64,000 nucleotides of DNA. Origin: Lethocerus indicus (Eukaryota > Arthropoda > Insecta > Hemiptera > Belostomatidae). Under the pieces are notes generated by a model. That model did no database searches. It was not told where the DNA came from and worked only from the letters and a program-made list of their open reading frames with translations. The stretch lies in assembly GCA_019843655.1 (NCBI GenBank), contig JACDQD010000103.1, forward strand, positions 3,038,001-3,102,000. The letters are read 5' to 3'. Shown in pieces: positions 11,916-24,400 of the stretch. Numbering within the stretch: the first letter of the stretch is position 1; each line of letters starts with the position of its first letter. Position numbers and translations under genes: made by a program.

Positions 11916-13434
11916 GCTGCTCATTTTTGTCCGCCTTATGTAGAATTTTGTTTTCTTTTTAGCCCGTCATTACGTTTTTTCCGTCCTCGAACAGTTCTCC
12001 TTCACCCGTTAGTCACTTTCCAAACAGTCATTAATAGTCGGATGACTAAATAGGGCTTCTAAATCGAGTGGGAAACGCCTCTACAGTCCGACTGTTTTTA
12101 AACTGCCGGGCGAAAACAGCCGACGAGCTATATATAGGAAGTGCAGTCTGTTACTAATGATTTGACCGCATTAAAAATAACTTCTGCCGATGATGCTTCT
12201 TCGGCGAAGAATATTTTCGACAGGTCATTACTCCGCCGGTTTTAACTCTGTTTGCAATAAAAAAAGCTCGTCTTATATTCTCATCTACGATTATTCACCT
12301 CCACAGGACCAATAAAAAATGTTTATTGAATTATTTAGGGAAAATATTCATTTGCGCAAAGCTGAGAAATGGAATAGTTTTGACTAATGTTTGACTCAGA
12401 AGGTTTGAAATTTTTGTCGGTCTTGAACAAAGCTGCTTTCCTGAAATGTCGATCAGAATTCGTAAAGATATATCTATTCACTCTAACGTTGTACTGCTGT
12501 ATACTGTATATACTTTGTATTCCTGTAGGTATATAGAGGCAAGTAACTGCCTTTGAGTCGTCCCGGTTCTCTCTCGACTGGGGAGCATTTTCATGTCGTG
12601 AACGACTCAATGTGGGGCAAAATTATTCCTCGATACACAATTAGTTTGTAAAAATTATTTGAAATATAATTACCGAGCTTCTCTCTCGGAACTAGTACGA
12701 GAAAGCCGGTTCAATATATTTTTTTTGCAATCGGAATGGCCTTTCCGCCGTGAAACTCCGCCTCTGGGGTGGTATCTGGCACTCTCTCTCGACTGACCGA
12801 AACCCGTTTGGCGGTCCACCAGGCCGGCGGCGGCTCAAGAAATGAAAGCCGTCCCGCGGCTCAAATGGCGGCCGGCCATTCTAAATATAAAAATGTTTCG
12901 GGTGTCGGCCCGCTCAGTCGGGGAGAGAGCGCGGTCCAAATAGCTCCGTTCGTCGCAGCGGCGGTGTTTAGACGGTCCAGTATCAGTTTCTGTGAAAACC
13001 ACGTGATAATTTGGTCTAGGTTCGCCATTCTGCACTCGCTCTTTTAAATGGTGGGAAAAATGACCATTTTCAGTCAATCGGTCAGTCCTTAAATTCTGGA
13101 CTGTGTCCAGCCTTAGTAATTCCCACGTCGTATAACAGGGACGAACGTTACGACCAGATCATAGAAATAAGTCCCTATTCATTAACCTAATTTGGACTCT
13201 GCGTTTTGGTACTATCTGGAATCACACCACCGCCTTACAATTCTTATCTGCCACCGCGAAAACAGTGTATCATAAGACAGCATGTATATTCAAATAATAC
13301 GAACCACTCTAATAGGCCTTAGATGTGCTATTCCCTGTTTCCGTAATTTCTGAGCTGAAGAAGATTAATAAAAACTGTGATGTTAAAACGTTTGCACTGA
13401 AACGAATGCGTACTTTGTTTAAATTGATCGTATA
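11916..13434. other. intergenic DNA upstream of the first tRNA-Sec
   Basis: AT-rich apart from a CpG-rich block at about 12750-13030, which carries overlapping open frames on both strands (12769-13047 and 12835-13077). No gene was recognised. Confidence 0.45.
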
Positions 13435-13489
13435 TTTTCTGTATACCCGCCGGCGTCATTTAATAACCCGCTCAATCTTATTTTACATT
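13435..13489 (+). promoter_or_regulatory. tRNA-Sec external promoter block, copy 1
   Basis: The 39 bases just before the tRNA align without gaps to those before the second tRNA-Sec, with about 30 matches, and similarity continues to about -55 with one 1-nt gap. Both contain CGGCGTCATT at -39 to -30, an AT-rich TATA-like stretch (TTTAATAA here) around -30 to -24, and ACCCGCTC or ACCGCTC just after. In animals tRNA-Sec genes use an upstream proximal sequence element and a TATA box. The T-rich segment ending in CCGC at about -55 to -40 is the best candidate for the former. Assignment is by position and conservation, not by a known consensus. Confidence 0.55.
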
Positions 13490-13576
13490 GCCCAGCTGAA
13501 CCTCGGTGGTCCGGGGTGTAGGCTTCAAACCTGCAGCTGACTAGCGTCAGAGTGGTTCGATTCCACCTGTTGGGCG
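13490..13576 (+). tRNA. tRNA-Sec (anticodon TCA), copy 1
   Basis: This encodes selenocysteine tRNA, which is charged with serine, converted to Sec-tRNA and decodes UGA in selenoprotein mRNAs with a SECIS element. It is 87 nt with G at the discriminator position and no encoded CCA. The eukaryotic 9/4 layout is visible: a 9-pair acceptor with the usual T-T mismatch at position 8, a 6-bp D stem (CCTCGG/CCGGGG) with a 4-nt TGGT loop, a 6-bp anticodon stem around CTTCAAA with TCA at 13525-13527, a long variable arm CTGAC-TAGC-GTCAG, and a 4-bp T stem with loop TTCGATT. It is identical over all 87 nt to the copy at 33689. Confidence 0.97.
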
Positions 13577-13581
13577 ATTTC

Positions 13582-13587
13582 TTTTTT
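13582..13587 (+). terminator. polymerase III T6 terminator of tRNA-Sec copy 1
   Basis: A run of six T starts 6 nt after the tRNA 3' end. The first 14 nt downstream are the same in both tRNA-Sec copies. Confidence 0.9.
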
Positions 13588-15414
13588 ATTTTTCTTTCCC
13601 ACCGTTTTTCGCTCTACACTCACTTATACGAACAAATAGACAATTATTTATAAAATTAGCTTATTTCTATTTAATAAAACGATTTCAATACAAACAATTA
13701 CATGCTCCGGGTCGTACGAAGCTTAAGAATGAAGTTGTGGAAAACGGCTCGAATTGCACGAAAACCAATAACGCTATCTGGAAGCAAAGGCATGGAGTAG
13801 TTATTGCGCAGTTTCCTGTGCACGCCCTACTAGTTTCGATGCGTTCATTTAACTGGTTTGTTGTTTAACTGGTTATTGTTTTTGTCTATTATGGTGTATT
13901 TGCAATGACAATGCGCAGGGACCTTTTTTGAGCAGTCGTCAGAAAACTATACGTATCATTTACAATAAATATTAAAAGAGTTATTTACTTGTAATAAACT
14001 AATGAAAAATCTATGTATATATTAATATTTATGGCATATTTGGATTTTATAGATTCTATGATGAATGTTGAAGTAATGTTATTGGAGGGAGTGATTGGCT
14101 TTTACGTCTACTAAGTAAGATGGATTGTGGGAGATGGAAGGTAGATTTTAGAAAATAAAGGTTCTTAGAGGAAAAAACACCGTTAAAATATCAGGCCCTT
14201 TTTGACCAGTCACGACTGATGACCACTGCACGATGTCTGGTTCTCATAGTTTGACCAGCTCATCCGATATTTCGCTTCCCACTGAGATTCGCGAAACGTA
14301 ATTTAATACCGCATTACCTTCTGTATTACGAAGTCTGTCCACGTGTGTTTTAATGCGCGTTTGCATTTTCTGTAAAAATGCTGGCTACGTAACAGCTCGA
14401 CACATTTCCGCCGCGTTCGGGTAAATAATAGTAAGGTGTAACCGTGCAATACGAACCCCTGGAACGTTGCTTTAAAATTCCTAAGCTTTTGACCTGATAA
14501 TAATTTGATGAAAACTGAATGTTATGTACATATTTTCGGATGCATTTAATAATGTAATTATTACCTTTACTGGTTAGTTACTCCATTCATTGACTCTACT
14601 TAGTCAGTTGATAGGCCAAGACTGTAGAAATTGAAGTTCAGTTGCCTATTTAGTAGCGACAAAGCCAGCACCCCCTTATTCCGCCCAGCAACTGTATTGA
14701 AGAAGCGCCTATTGTTATTTCGCGCCTGTATTACTTGTTATCCTGTACATTCTGAGATTACACCATTTGGAAAGTTCCAACTTGGCACTCGAGTATTATC
14801 CACTGCTGATTATTCCCTTTAGTCCTTCACATTTCTCACTTTTCTATCGAGTGAAAGACATTACATTGAAGCCTGCAGCACATCTTTGCTCCCTCCCCTG
14901 CAGACCGAGCTAATCATGAGCATCAGAATCCCCTGTACACTATACCTGGACAGTAATCATAAAGCGCCCGTGAATCGGTATAGGTACTACGAACTGCACA
15001 GTAAAATGCCTTCCTGGTCCTCTATTTCATGCCCCAACCCTCTCTGACTTCTGCAAACAACTTAGCTGTTTGACATTTCCTCCTTGTTTTTCTAGATTGA
15101 TAGTTGAAGGTCTACAGTCAGGAAGTACGTACTGTTTCCGTACCTTCGTCCTCAACCCAGGAACATTGTAAGACCACGTTGGCACATTATTCTCTATACG
15201 TATTTTGTAGACCAAATTCGTTTTCTGAGTTTCCCAGCGTACGGAAGCACTATTGATTTCTCCATCCGAGGGTGCCTTATCTTTTTGCGCTTTGTTAGCA
15301 GTTAGGGGATCCCTAATGGAGCACCGTCATGGAGCCTCCCAATTATCCATTTTTACGAGGATTTTTGTTCCTCCCCTTATGGTTTCACGGTCCCAAAGCT
15401 CATCAAGTCCATTC
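13588..15414. other. AT-rich spacer between tRNA-Sec and tRNA-Thr
   Basis: No gene was recognised. TTTGACCAG occurs twice near 14202 and 14250, and the 63-codon frame at 14631-14822 is of chance length. Confidence 0.5.
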
Positions 15415-15418
15415 AAAA
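15415..15418 (-). terminator. polymerase III T4 terminator of tRNA-Thr copy 1
   Basis: The minus strand reads TTTT about 10 nt after the tRNA 3' end, the minimum run for polymerase III termination. The second tRNA-Thr has the same arrangement. Confidence 0.7.
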
Positions 15419-15427
15419 CACGATGGC

Positions 15428-15499
15428 TGCCTCCTGTGAGGTTTGAACTCACGGCCCCTGGTTTACGAGACCAGTGCTCTACCACTGAGCTAAGGAGGC
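15428..15499 (-). tRNA. tRNA-Thr (anticodon CGT), copy 1
   Basis: A 72-nt cytoplasmic tRNA on the minus strand that inserts threonine at ACG codons. The acceptor stem GCCTCCT pairs fully with AGGAGGC, the discriminator is A, and CCA is not encoded. The A-box region TAGCTCAGTGGTAGAGC and the B-box GTTCAAACC form the internal promoter. The anticodon loop carries CGT, complementary to plus-strand 15465-15467, and the T stem is GTGAG/CTCAC. It differs from the copy at 40122 at two positions, one in the 5' acceptor strand and one in the variable loop. There is no intron. Confidence 0.96.
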
Positions 15500-17623
15500 T
15501 GATAAAAATGTATATTTGCAGTAATTATGGTATTTTTTTACTAATTATGCTTTTTATCTTGTAATATACTTAATTTTACCACAAAGTCCTTAACTTTCTT
15601 CTTACGTGCTGAGAAATCCGTATACCAACTGTGTCTTCTAGATATAGAAATACCTGCCAAGGATTACCTTTGAGTATAGAATCAGAAAGTCCTACAGATA
15701 TAAAACTCAAATGTATTTATCTGTGTATATTTGTGTTGTTGCTGAAGGTTTTATACCGTTCCACGTATCCGCCCAAAATTTGGCGTGTGCATTCCTCGAC
15801 ACCGTAAACAAATATTGTACGATGTACCTACCTTTACTTACGCCCGAGTAATGTTCGCCATTGCAGAACTAGCCAACAATGTTGTTTTATGACACCAGCT
15901 ACTAATCGAACAAAGCCCAAAGAAATAACACAATGCTAGGATTCAGTTGTTCATCTCAATTCTCTATCCAAGAGCTGAAAGGGTGTGGAAGAACTTCAAA
16001 TTTATAGATTTAAAAAGATGACCAAATTGTAGTATACGACACCATAATGGACCGCATCAAAAGAGAACAAGGTGGATTACTTTTACTTGTTGCACCAAGA
16101 TGAAGTTGTACTGCAGCCACTCTTACGGATCTGTAATGAAACATATATGTTTCATTACTGTGAATACTGTCACTAAATGTACAGCCACTCAATTTTAGCG
16201 CCCACGATCCTTATTCAACTAAAGCCCAACCGATCAAAAATCCGAGTATCGCTGGGCATACGAAGTTAATATATTTATAGCACCGCTGTAGATAAACCAA
16301 GTAAAATTCCGATATAACTAAGATAATTTTTTTGTGTTCACATAATTCGAAAACCGTTTCCCTTCAAGACAAATTTGAATGGCTTGATCATTAAAAGAAT
16401 ATGTTTGAGGATAGGGTATTAGGCAGTGTGAACAGTGGAGTTGTATCGGCTTATCACCTTTAGTGTGTGCGTATGCGTGAGACGTGTGGTGTGGAGATAG
16501 GTACCCTCGTCCAGGAAGGAAGTTTATTTATATCGCGAGGGAGGGTTGATTAGATAACTAGTGTACACGAGCTTATCTAATTCAGAGTAGACCGAGATTA
16601 AAATACTAGCCTATTGAAACCAGTTCCCTTTCCCTCTGTCTGTGTTTTAACATCCTATTGCACTAGATAGTTATATCACTTAAAAAAACGCTCCACCACC
16701 CTCACTGTCTTTCTTAAGGCTCCGGGTTGACTTGCGCACAGTAAACAAAAATAATCTTGTACTTTAAAAGTAATGTAGTAAAACGTGTGTAGGAGGAATC
16801 ACTTTTTGTATGTATTATGCATATTTTTATATCTCTAATCATGATACCACTGTTCGAAAACAAACATAAAGGGTGCTAAGTGAAATTCTTGTTAATGCTT
16901 TATGAGTTCGGAAAATATAGTTTCCCACGCGCCAAAAGTTCAAAGGTGCGGATCAAGTTTAATAATTCCCAAAGTCTAGAAAGAGATTTTCTATCCCAAA
17001 TAAAACACAAACTATTCTCTGTCATGCCTCGTTGTCATATGCGTCCACCGTAGCCCTACTTTTCGGGTTTCGAAGGTTTTAATTGTAATTTTAAATTGAA
17101 ATAATGGAATTACGAACTGATCAATTCCATGAATCTATTTCCATTATTTCCTGTATCGGTAAGAGAGGTTAGGCCTTGGAAAATCGAAAAACAATTCATT
17201 GCCTTGTAGTTATACGTACATATTGTTTTTATAGTATTGAAGCGGGCTTTGATGATGTTACGGTGTTAAAACAGAACCGGTTTCTTTCGCCTACGCCCAA
17301 GCCGAAAACAACAGCCCGCCCTCTCCTCCATTTTGCGCCATGTCCCACTTTGCAAAGCTCCAGTTTAACAATTTGCCTGAATATGAATGAGGAGGTGGCT
17401 TACGTAACTTGGCAAATTACCCCCTCGGCGAGAACTCGTATTAGCGCGTGTTTGTGATTAGCGCCTCCCGGCATGTGTATGTACACATGTGTGCGTCCTT
17501 GCGAGAACGTGTGACGCGCCTATACAACAACGACTGTACCGCTGTTTCGCTTTTAGTCTTTTTCGTGACGTCGCCTTCGTCGGCGTCCTCTAATAATTTA
17601 GCGTGACCTCTCTCCATCTGTCT

Positions 17624-17630
<7 letters not shown>
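15500..17630. other. AT-rich intergenic DNA with a perfect palindrome
   Basis: No gene was seen. The only structured element is the palindrome at 16133-16158. Confidence 0.45.
16133..16158. repeat. perfect 26-bp palindrome
   Basis: The half-site GTAATGAAACATA is followed at once by its exact reverse complement, with no spacer. At this base composition about 0.002 such palindromes are expected by chance in the window (hand estimate). The 9-mer CAGCCACTC occurs on each side, near 16114 and 16181. It could be a cruciform-forming site, a dimeric factor site or a hairpin in RNA. Confidence 0.9.

Positions 17631-17697
<67 letters not shown>
17631..17697. repeat. (TC)33 microsatellite
   Basis: An almost pure TC run of 67 bp. 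The Arg/Glu-alternating open frames on the minus strand are artefacts of this repeat. Confidence 0.97.
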
Positions 17698-17700
<3 letters not shown>

Positions 17701-20700
17701 TCACTTTTCCCCACTCTTTCTGTAGACATCGATTTTGCTATTATGATCTCATCGTTAAATAATTTGACGAGGGGAATAAACAGCATTGTTGCACTTATAT
17801 AGCTCGTGAGTTGATTTCTAAAAAAATTGTTAATTAAATAACAGTCGCAATTGCCACTATCGTTTTATTCTAAAAGTCAAGGAAGCAAGATCTCCGCGGT
17901 AGATATGAGTACATTTCATAAGATTTTTTAAGCATATGCGAACATCGTGGGCGAACCAATTCTCATTTCGTAATTTCACGTTTACTTTAACATAAAATTT
18001 ACGTTTCCTCATGTTCGTTGGTTGTTACGTATTGAGCTATTTTTCTTTCCCTATTATGGCTTTATTTTCAGGGAAATTATATTCCACAATATGTACTGAT
18101 TCGATGTAATGAAGGCATAAGTAAGTTATAAATAAGTAACTCGAATTTATTAATGAACAACTGTCATAAATAAGTTTTCTAATATATGAGTCTATTATAA
18201 AAAAAATTAGCGCACGGAGTACAAACGAGTTTTTTCCTTCTTTTAATTTTTTATTCATGTCTGTAGGTATTTTGGGGGAACAAATTATCTTACAGTAAAT
18301 TACCATACATCTTGACATGTTTTCAGTGACGTTTAGTCCTAAGTGGAGTAAAATTCTAAAACATTTGTTGGACAATCGCATTACAAGGGAAAAATTCGCA
18401 CATATGTCAATATTGAAGTTCGAATGATAATAACGTTATATATTTCATTCTACTTTCTAGTGCTCATGTATTAATAATTGAAATGTGGCGCCAGGTATTA
18501 ACTGGCATCAACAGTTCAGATGTGTCCTTCGGCGGGGTCATCTAACGCGTTGTTCCAAAATTGTCCAAAAGGTGGTACCCCCCCCACCCTCTACTGGTCT
18601 AAACAGGTTTAGCAAGCGTAAAGGTTAAAGGCCGCCTGTTGTGACCTTCCAACTCTCTTGTCTCTCTACAATTGATCTCTCTTCTGGTGTCTAACTGAGA
18701 TGAAACCAGTGAAAAGTGTGAAAACATCTTACTTATTCCTACGTTTTCTAGAACCTTAGATCAAATAAAGTACTTCTTTGAGTACTGGAGATCAGATCTA
18801 TTGTTCTGATGTATTGTGTGAATTTATTGTTGAATGTTACTATTGTGGTATTGTTAATTCCCAATGCCGCCAACGTATTTATTCTTATTTTTATAAGAAT
18901 AAAAATTAATATGTATTTTTATTGTTTAATAGAATGTTTATTAACCAGGTTCACGCATTTTAGGGGTATAAGTAGAAGGTCATAGGTTTCATGGTCGAAT
19001 TGGTCAGGCGAACATTCGGCAAGGTTCGACTGTGGCTGGACATTATATGAAAAGCAAAATCGTGCATATCAATGAATGTCTTTTCTACGTATAATTTTAA
19101 TATAAGACGTCGGGCTGTGATTCGCTTTTTAAGGCCGATTTAAATTTTAAAAACTTTATTTTGCAAGACAGAAACATGTAATTTACGAACTTAGTTGTGA
19201 TCAGTTACAACAAGGGATGAGAGATTAATTAATATTTGCTTCATAATGTAAAATTATCGCCCCAATAATATCTATCGACAGGTTTCGGCAATAGGAATAT
19301 TCATCATAGATAACTGGATTTGTGTTTGATACGGTTGATAGTTCGGAGAGAGAATCTAGTCTCAGCAGCCAACGTACGGACGCTCCTCGAGCCCCAGAAA
19401 CTCCTGCGCCAGCACTTTGCGGCGCTCAGATAATTCTCGGCAAGGGGTTTTTGCCCAGCGATCCACTATCTCCTTACAAGTGGATTAAGGCGGCTTTCCC
19501 TCTGCTAGCTTCCTCTCAAGTCGGTAGATATCGCGAACCCCTCCACGTGGTGGTCCCTGACCGTGGGTACTTTGTTGGGAAACGAGGAATCCTGCCCCTA
19601 AAGAAGAATTTAGTTCAACAGTACATTTTTAAGAACCAGTCGCCAGGTAGTATTGAGTGCAAAGCTTTGCACGTCACACAAACGAGAGAATTTACTTAAA
19701 AAAGGTCCGGAGGTAGTTAGAGAGTAGTAGAGAGAGAGAGTTATACTGATTGGCGTGTCTGAGGCTTTCGCCTGTAGTCTCTAATTTTAATCCTGTTTTC
19801 TCTGTGGTTTGAAGACCACACATATAATGATGAATCTTGTGCGGCTGCTGGAGAAAATCCTTCTCAGAAACGGTAACCCTGAGATGTGTACTGTTGATAA
19901 TTTAGTAGTTTAGTGACGGGTGTTTACATTTGCTGGAGTAATTAGGTAGTGTGCAGTGAATGTAAACTGGGGTCGGTTGGCCCCTACGCCAGTGGACCTC
20001 CGTGCTTCCCTAGGGAGAGAGGAGAACGAGGGGAGTCGCTACGCGCGAGCGGCTCCTGGGAACTCGCCCAGTCAGTCAAGTGAGTTTGACCGTTAAGTCG
20101 AACACGCCATCTTTGTTCTCGATGATATAACACCGCGGTCATGCGATGCCGGCTGAGTCGGTCACGGTGCTGGCGACGCCGGTGGAAGTACATAGTTCAT
20201 GTTCGACTCGCATGGTCAAACACTGCGACGGTTTAATTCCGCCTGTATATCCAGCACATCTACCGTAAACAAGGACGCGGAATACCTGTCTGATATATCA
20301 CTCCCCCACCATACCCAACTCTTACACTAAACTTCCACTATACTCTGCGCTCCTCAAGGCCTTCCGTTTCCTCCGAATTGGTCCCCTACCGTCGAAAATT
20401 CCTTGTTCGGCCGCTTTCCAAATGGAAAATTGCTTAAGCTTCCATTGTGTTGTCTACCCGCACGGAACTACTTTAATTCCATTGTCTTTCATCCTACAGA
20501 ACCTATCCCCTGAGTCTTTTACGTAAACGTGCCTGCAATGTTCAGTTTCGGTCGAAGAAGCATAAACGAATATGAAATATTAATCAGCACTAATACGCGA
20601 CTTAAATTTCATAATTCCGTAAGGATTGAGAGATACGTTTTACATGTGTTGACTATTCGCCAAAAAAATGTATTATAGTAACAAATTTAATGACAACTGG

Positions 20701-23130
20701 CTACTTTGTTATTATTGGTAAAGTAACAATATCCTGCTGCATCGCAGTTCCAAGTGGCTGAGAGAGGCGGACACAGCTTGCAGTTCCCCCTATACATTGT
20801 TCAGTATGCATGCAGACATAGTCCACCGTCGTGTTCGTAAGTGACCACCCGGACAACCTGTCGGTGGCATTGTGAGCCGTTCTCGGGCGATTTCGGGCAA
20901 TTCCGTTTTGTGTATCGGAGGCTTTGACGGCGTCACGTTTCTCACCCGTAATGATCGCCCGCCGGGTGGCTGCCTATTGTGGCTCTTGTGAACGCGAGCG
21001 GTAACTCGTTCGTGCAAGGTCGGAACGAGACCACATCACATGGGAAGGGGGGCGGGAGGGGTGTTGGAAGCCCTTAGAGGTTTTGCGGCCTGGACTTGTT
21101 TTTTACCCGAGGTCCCAGCCACTCCGGCGAGTGTGCACCGTTAGTTGGCCGATAGTAACACCGGCTTAAAGTCCTACCGATTCCAGTGGAGACACCCTGT
21201 TCGATAGACTCCTGGAGAAATCTTTCTAATACCGACGTTTATATTGTAGAACCAGTATTATTTGAATTTGTGTTCTTCAATATTTGTTCACTGTTTATAA
21301 TACTGTAACTATTGAAATCTGTAGATTTGAAATAAAAATTATTGTATATATTTTTCTTGGCAGCCAGCCATAATATACATAAGTCTCCAGTCGTAGTCAA
21401 AGTTGGCGTAGAGGCAACAAAGCTCAGAGACTATTTTCACCGATGACATAACTTGTTTCAAAATTATTTTTCCAGTCCTTTCATTTCCTCTATAACGCTC
21501 CCAGAAAATTGTTTTCTCCCAAAAGTTGGGAAACAAGTGTCTCAACCGTTCGGCCCTTCTTTTCTGCCGGGGGAACTTTCCCCGCTTTTCCACCCTACTC
21601 CCTCTTCTCCTGGCTTTACGAAACTTCCTCATTTCGGCATGGCTTGTACTGCGTCATATCCTCCACTCAGAGAGTTTTATGTTTGCACATCTTGTTACGC
21701 TATAATCAAATTGTGTCGGTCAACTACCGGACGCTTGGGTAGTATACTTCGAGGAAGTATTTAATATAAATTTCAAATGTTTATTTGAAACATGTTACTT
21801 GACTTATTGTAGAATCAATTGAGATATCTTCTTTTCCAATTCAGATTCGCTCAACACTCTACATGGACACCAGGACCACCTCCTCAACTCTCTCTCTCTT
21901 GCGATCTGCTGGACTAAATATGAACGATGCCACTTTCCAATCAATTAATTCTTACCCCGGACCTAGTCTCATTTTATATGGACATTTCGTCATTGGTATT
22001 TGGAGCGATGGCTCCATTGCTGCAGTTTTTCGGCAGGCCATTCATTGGAATCAAACTAAATAATGTCAGAGTGAAACTGGAGCACATTCACTGGATGGTC
22101 TTTTGCGAAGATCTAATATCACAAAGAAACTCTTTTTGATAAAGTGACAACTGCTATGTTACGCAGTAAACCTTGTGTTCAGTGGAGTTAGAAAGACGAT
22201 AAAAGTGAGAGAAGGTTCGGGATGGGAGAGGGTTATTTAAGATGGAACCATATCCGAAAACCTTTAAAAAGTTAAGAACTATACGGTTTACAGGATGACC
22301 GGAGTTATCATCGAATTATCTCTCAAAGATAATCTTTTTCACGAGTTTTCCACGCTCTGTTTTCATAACCAATTTCTTAGTTTAATGAATAGGGTAATGT
22401 TAATGATAATTTCAAAGTGCCTCCTTGTGGAACTTGCACGGGTCAGTGGTCAGTGGCGAGGGTACAAGGGCCGGTGCCACACCACTGATTCGTTCGTGAG
22501 CCAGTGAGTGAATACTAACTACTATGAGTAAGGAGGATGCGTTCTGACAAAATAGGCAGACTGTCTTTTGGTAAAATGTTGTTTACCAATTGAGGGATAT
22601 TATCGTCTCTGAGAGTCGAAAAGGAGAAAGCATTTGGGAGATGAAGTGTGACATAATCGACAGTGGGTAGGGGGAATTAATTCAGAACTGAAGGACGCGA
22701 TTATGAATTAAATATTGTCCGACCTACATTCGTAATAATAGAACTTGGGTATATATCAGTGTAATAGGTTTAATAAAGATCGGGTTAGATAAGTGGTTGC
22801 TAATTGCATTCAATCCTCCATATTTAATTGGATTCATGTAATACTTCGGTCAGTTTTAACATATTGTTGAGGCGTTGTCAATCAATTCATGTTCGACAAA
22901 TACCGCGTGGACTCTATGGAGTACAGTGTTATTTAGTCTTTGATATCATTCAATCGGTATTGTAAATATTATCTTGTATATACTATGGCCTATTAACTAC
23001 GTTTCTGTTTAAATTTTAATATCGAAGTTAGTATAGCGGATATCTTGTAGAAATTTAGATTTCACTAGTAAAGAGAAACAAGGATAGGATAACTATCAGC
23101 CCCATCTGATGGCAGTTGTTGAGAGCAGGG
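17698..23130. other. intergenic DNA with GC-rich patches
   Basis: GC-rich patches lie at about 19990-20180 and 20820-21170. The 114-codon minus frame at 18037-18381 and the 125-codon plus frame at 19322-19699 have no domain I recognise. Apart from the faint tRNA-like remnant near 18992, nothing is supported. Confidence 0.4.
18992..19040 (+). repeat. possible tRNA-derived SINE remnant
   Basis: TGGTCGAATTGGTCAGGCG resembles a tRNA A-box, and GGTTCGACTG about 12 nt later resembles a B-box. The spacing is too short for a tRNA, so this would be a deleted tRNA-derived element. No target duplication or tail was identified, so chance is possible. Confidence 0.25.
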
Positions 23131-23139
23131 CTCGAGCCA

Positions 23140-23147
23140 TGACGTCA
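23140..23147. promoter_or_regulatory. CRE palindrome TGACGTCA
   Basis: Full consensus CREB/ATF site, 26 nt before a run of Cs; an ATGCTAAT octamer variant lies at 23210. Confidence 0.3.
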
Positions 23148-24169
23148 AGCGCAACTCCCACGCTTACTCCCCCCCCCCAGCGTACATCTTCCCATGAAGT
23201 TGTAATATAATGCTAATTAGTGACTGGCTCCCCTTGGCCGTACATAATATTTATTGTTAGCTAACAGAGCGTGCCGGGTAGTTCTTATAATTACGCCTTT
23301 AATTTTAATTAATGTCTCACTGTTGTCTCGCAGGTGACTCTGCCCCGACTTTTCCCATTGCGGTCAATACCCCCCCCCCCGGGTGTAGCCTTGCATCATC
23401 ACCCTGAACTCGAAGAGGTTTTTTATCTGATTATTCGGTGAAAGTAATGTGCGTCCCGCGTCCTCCCAGACGTAATCGTTAGTTAACGTAATTGTTTTAT
23501 GGCAACAAATAAAAATAACAATGAAAATAACGTAATTAGTGAATTAAATTGTAAGTAGCAGCTCTGGTTATAATAATAGTAAAAGTTAACCTTTACTGGT
23601 GGCAATCGTTAGTTTCTTATTGTAGAATACTGTAAAAGGATTGAAGAGGAAATTAAAAAGTGGAGGGACTCAATAATCTGACTGGTGACCTACCAGTCCG
23701 CGCCCAGAGCGAACCCTCGAGACGTAAACCACCCGAGTGGAGCATGAGCTTGTAAAAGTACACGGATCGCTGACTGCTCATCTGCAGACGAGTGGCCTGT
23801 CGGAGTGGGCCTGCGAGGAAATGGAAGAATGGGACTAAGTTCTACGGACGGCGAGAAGAGAACCTCAAAAATCAAGATTTTTTAAAATTCAGTCGAAGCG
23901 AGTTATACACTGAAATACACCTTTTTAGTTTATTCTCTCTTCTGGTTGGCATGTGTGAAAGTTAGAAAGGAATAAACGTGTTCTTGAAAATTTTGTTGCG
24001 TAAACAGTAGGGGCCAACAACATCGGGAAAAGTGATAATGTTCTAATGAAATTCAGTAGCCACTGTTTAGAATTTGGTACCTTGTTTACAGGCCCATAGT
24101 TTCACAAGTAGGAGCCAGTCTTTTTTTTTTTTAGTGGGGACGTGCTCGTATTTCGTCATCGGCCGCCCA
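23148..24169. other. intergenic DNA with poly-C runs
   Basis: Runs of nine to ten C occur near 23169 and 23371. No gene was recognised. Confidence 0.45.
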
Positions 24170-24400
24170 ATTCCAGTCACCTTCCGTTAACGACGACGCT
24201 AACGTGCGTTATCTAAGCCGGCGCCACATTCCAGGCTGCGCGCCGTGTTCCGTGAAGCGGTATCATGACGTCATGACTCGGGCCGACATCCTTCTGCCGC
24301 CGCCGGAGCCATGGGGAATGGCGGCCCTACCTCCCCATTGGTTGTTTATTGGGATTTTAATAACTCTTCCCGAAGCATCTGCGGTTTTAGTTTAGCCCCG
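24170..24400. other. CpG-rich patch centred on a CRE palindrome
   Basis: A GC-rich block whose central site CATGACGTCATG (24264-24275) is itself a 12-bp palindrome. The 63-codon open frame through it has no known domain. Regulatory function is inferred only. Confidence 0.35.
24266..24273. promoter_or_regulatory. CRE palindrome TGACGTCA
   Basis: Full CREB/ATF consensus inside a CpG-rich patch, with symmetric flanks. Confidence 0.35.

Noticed and set aside
14846..14856. TGAAAGACAT, seed region of miR-71
   Set aside because: Only ten bases match and no opposing arm is present downstream.
17441..17786. Minus-strand Arg/Glu-rich open frames
   Set aside because: Direct translation of the TC microsatellite.
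20379..20390. TTGGTCCCCT, start of miR-133
   Set aside because: Ten-base match with no 5' arm to pair with and no miR-1 nearby.
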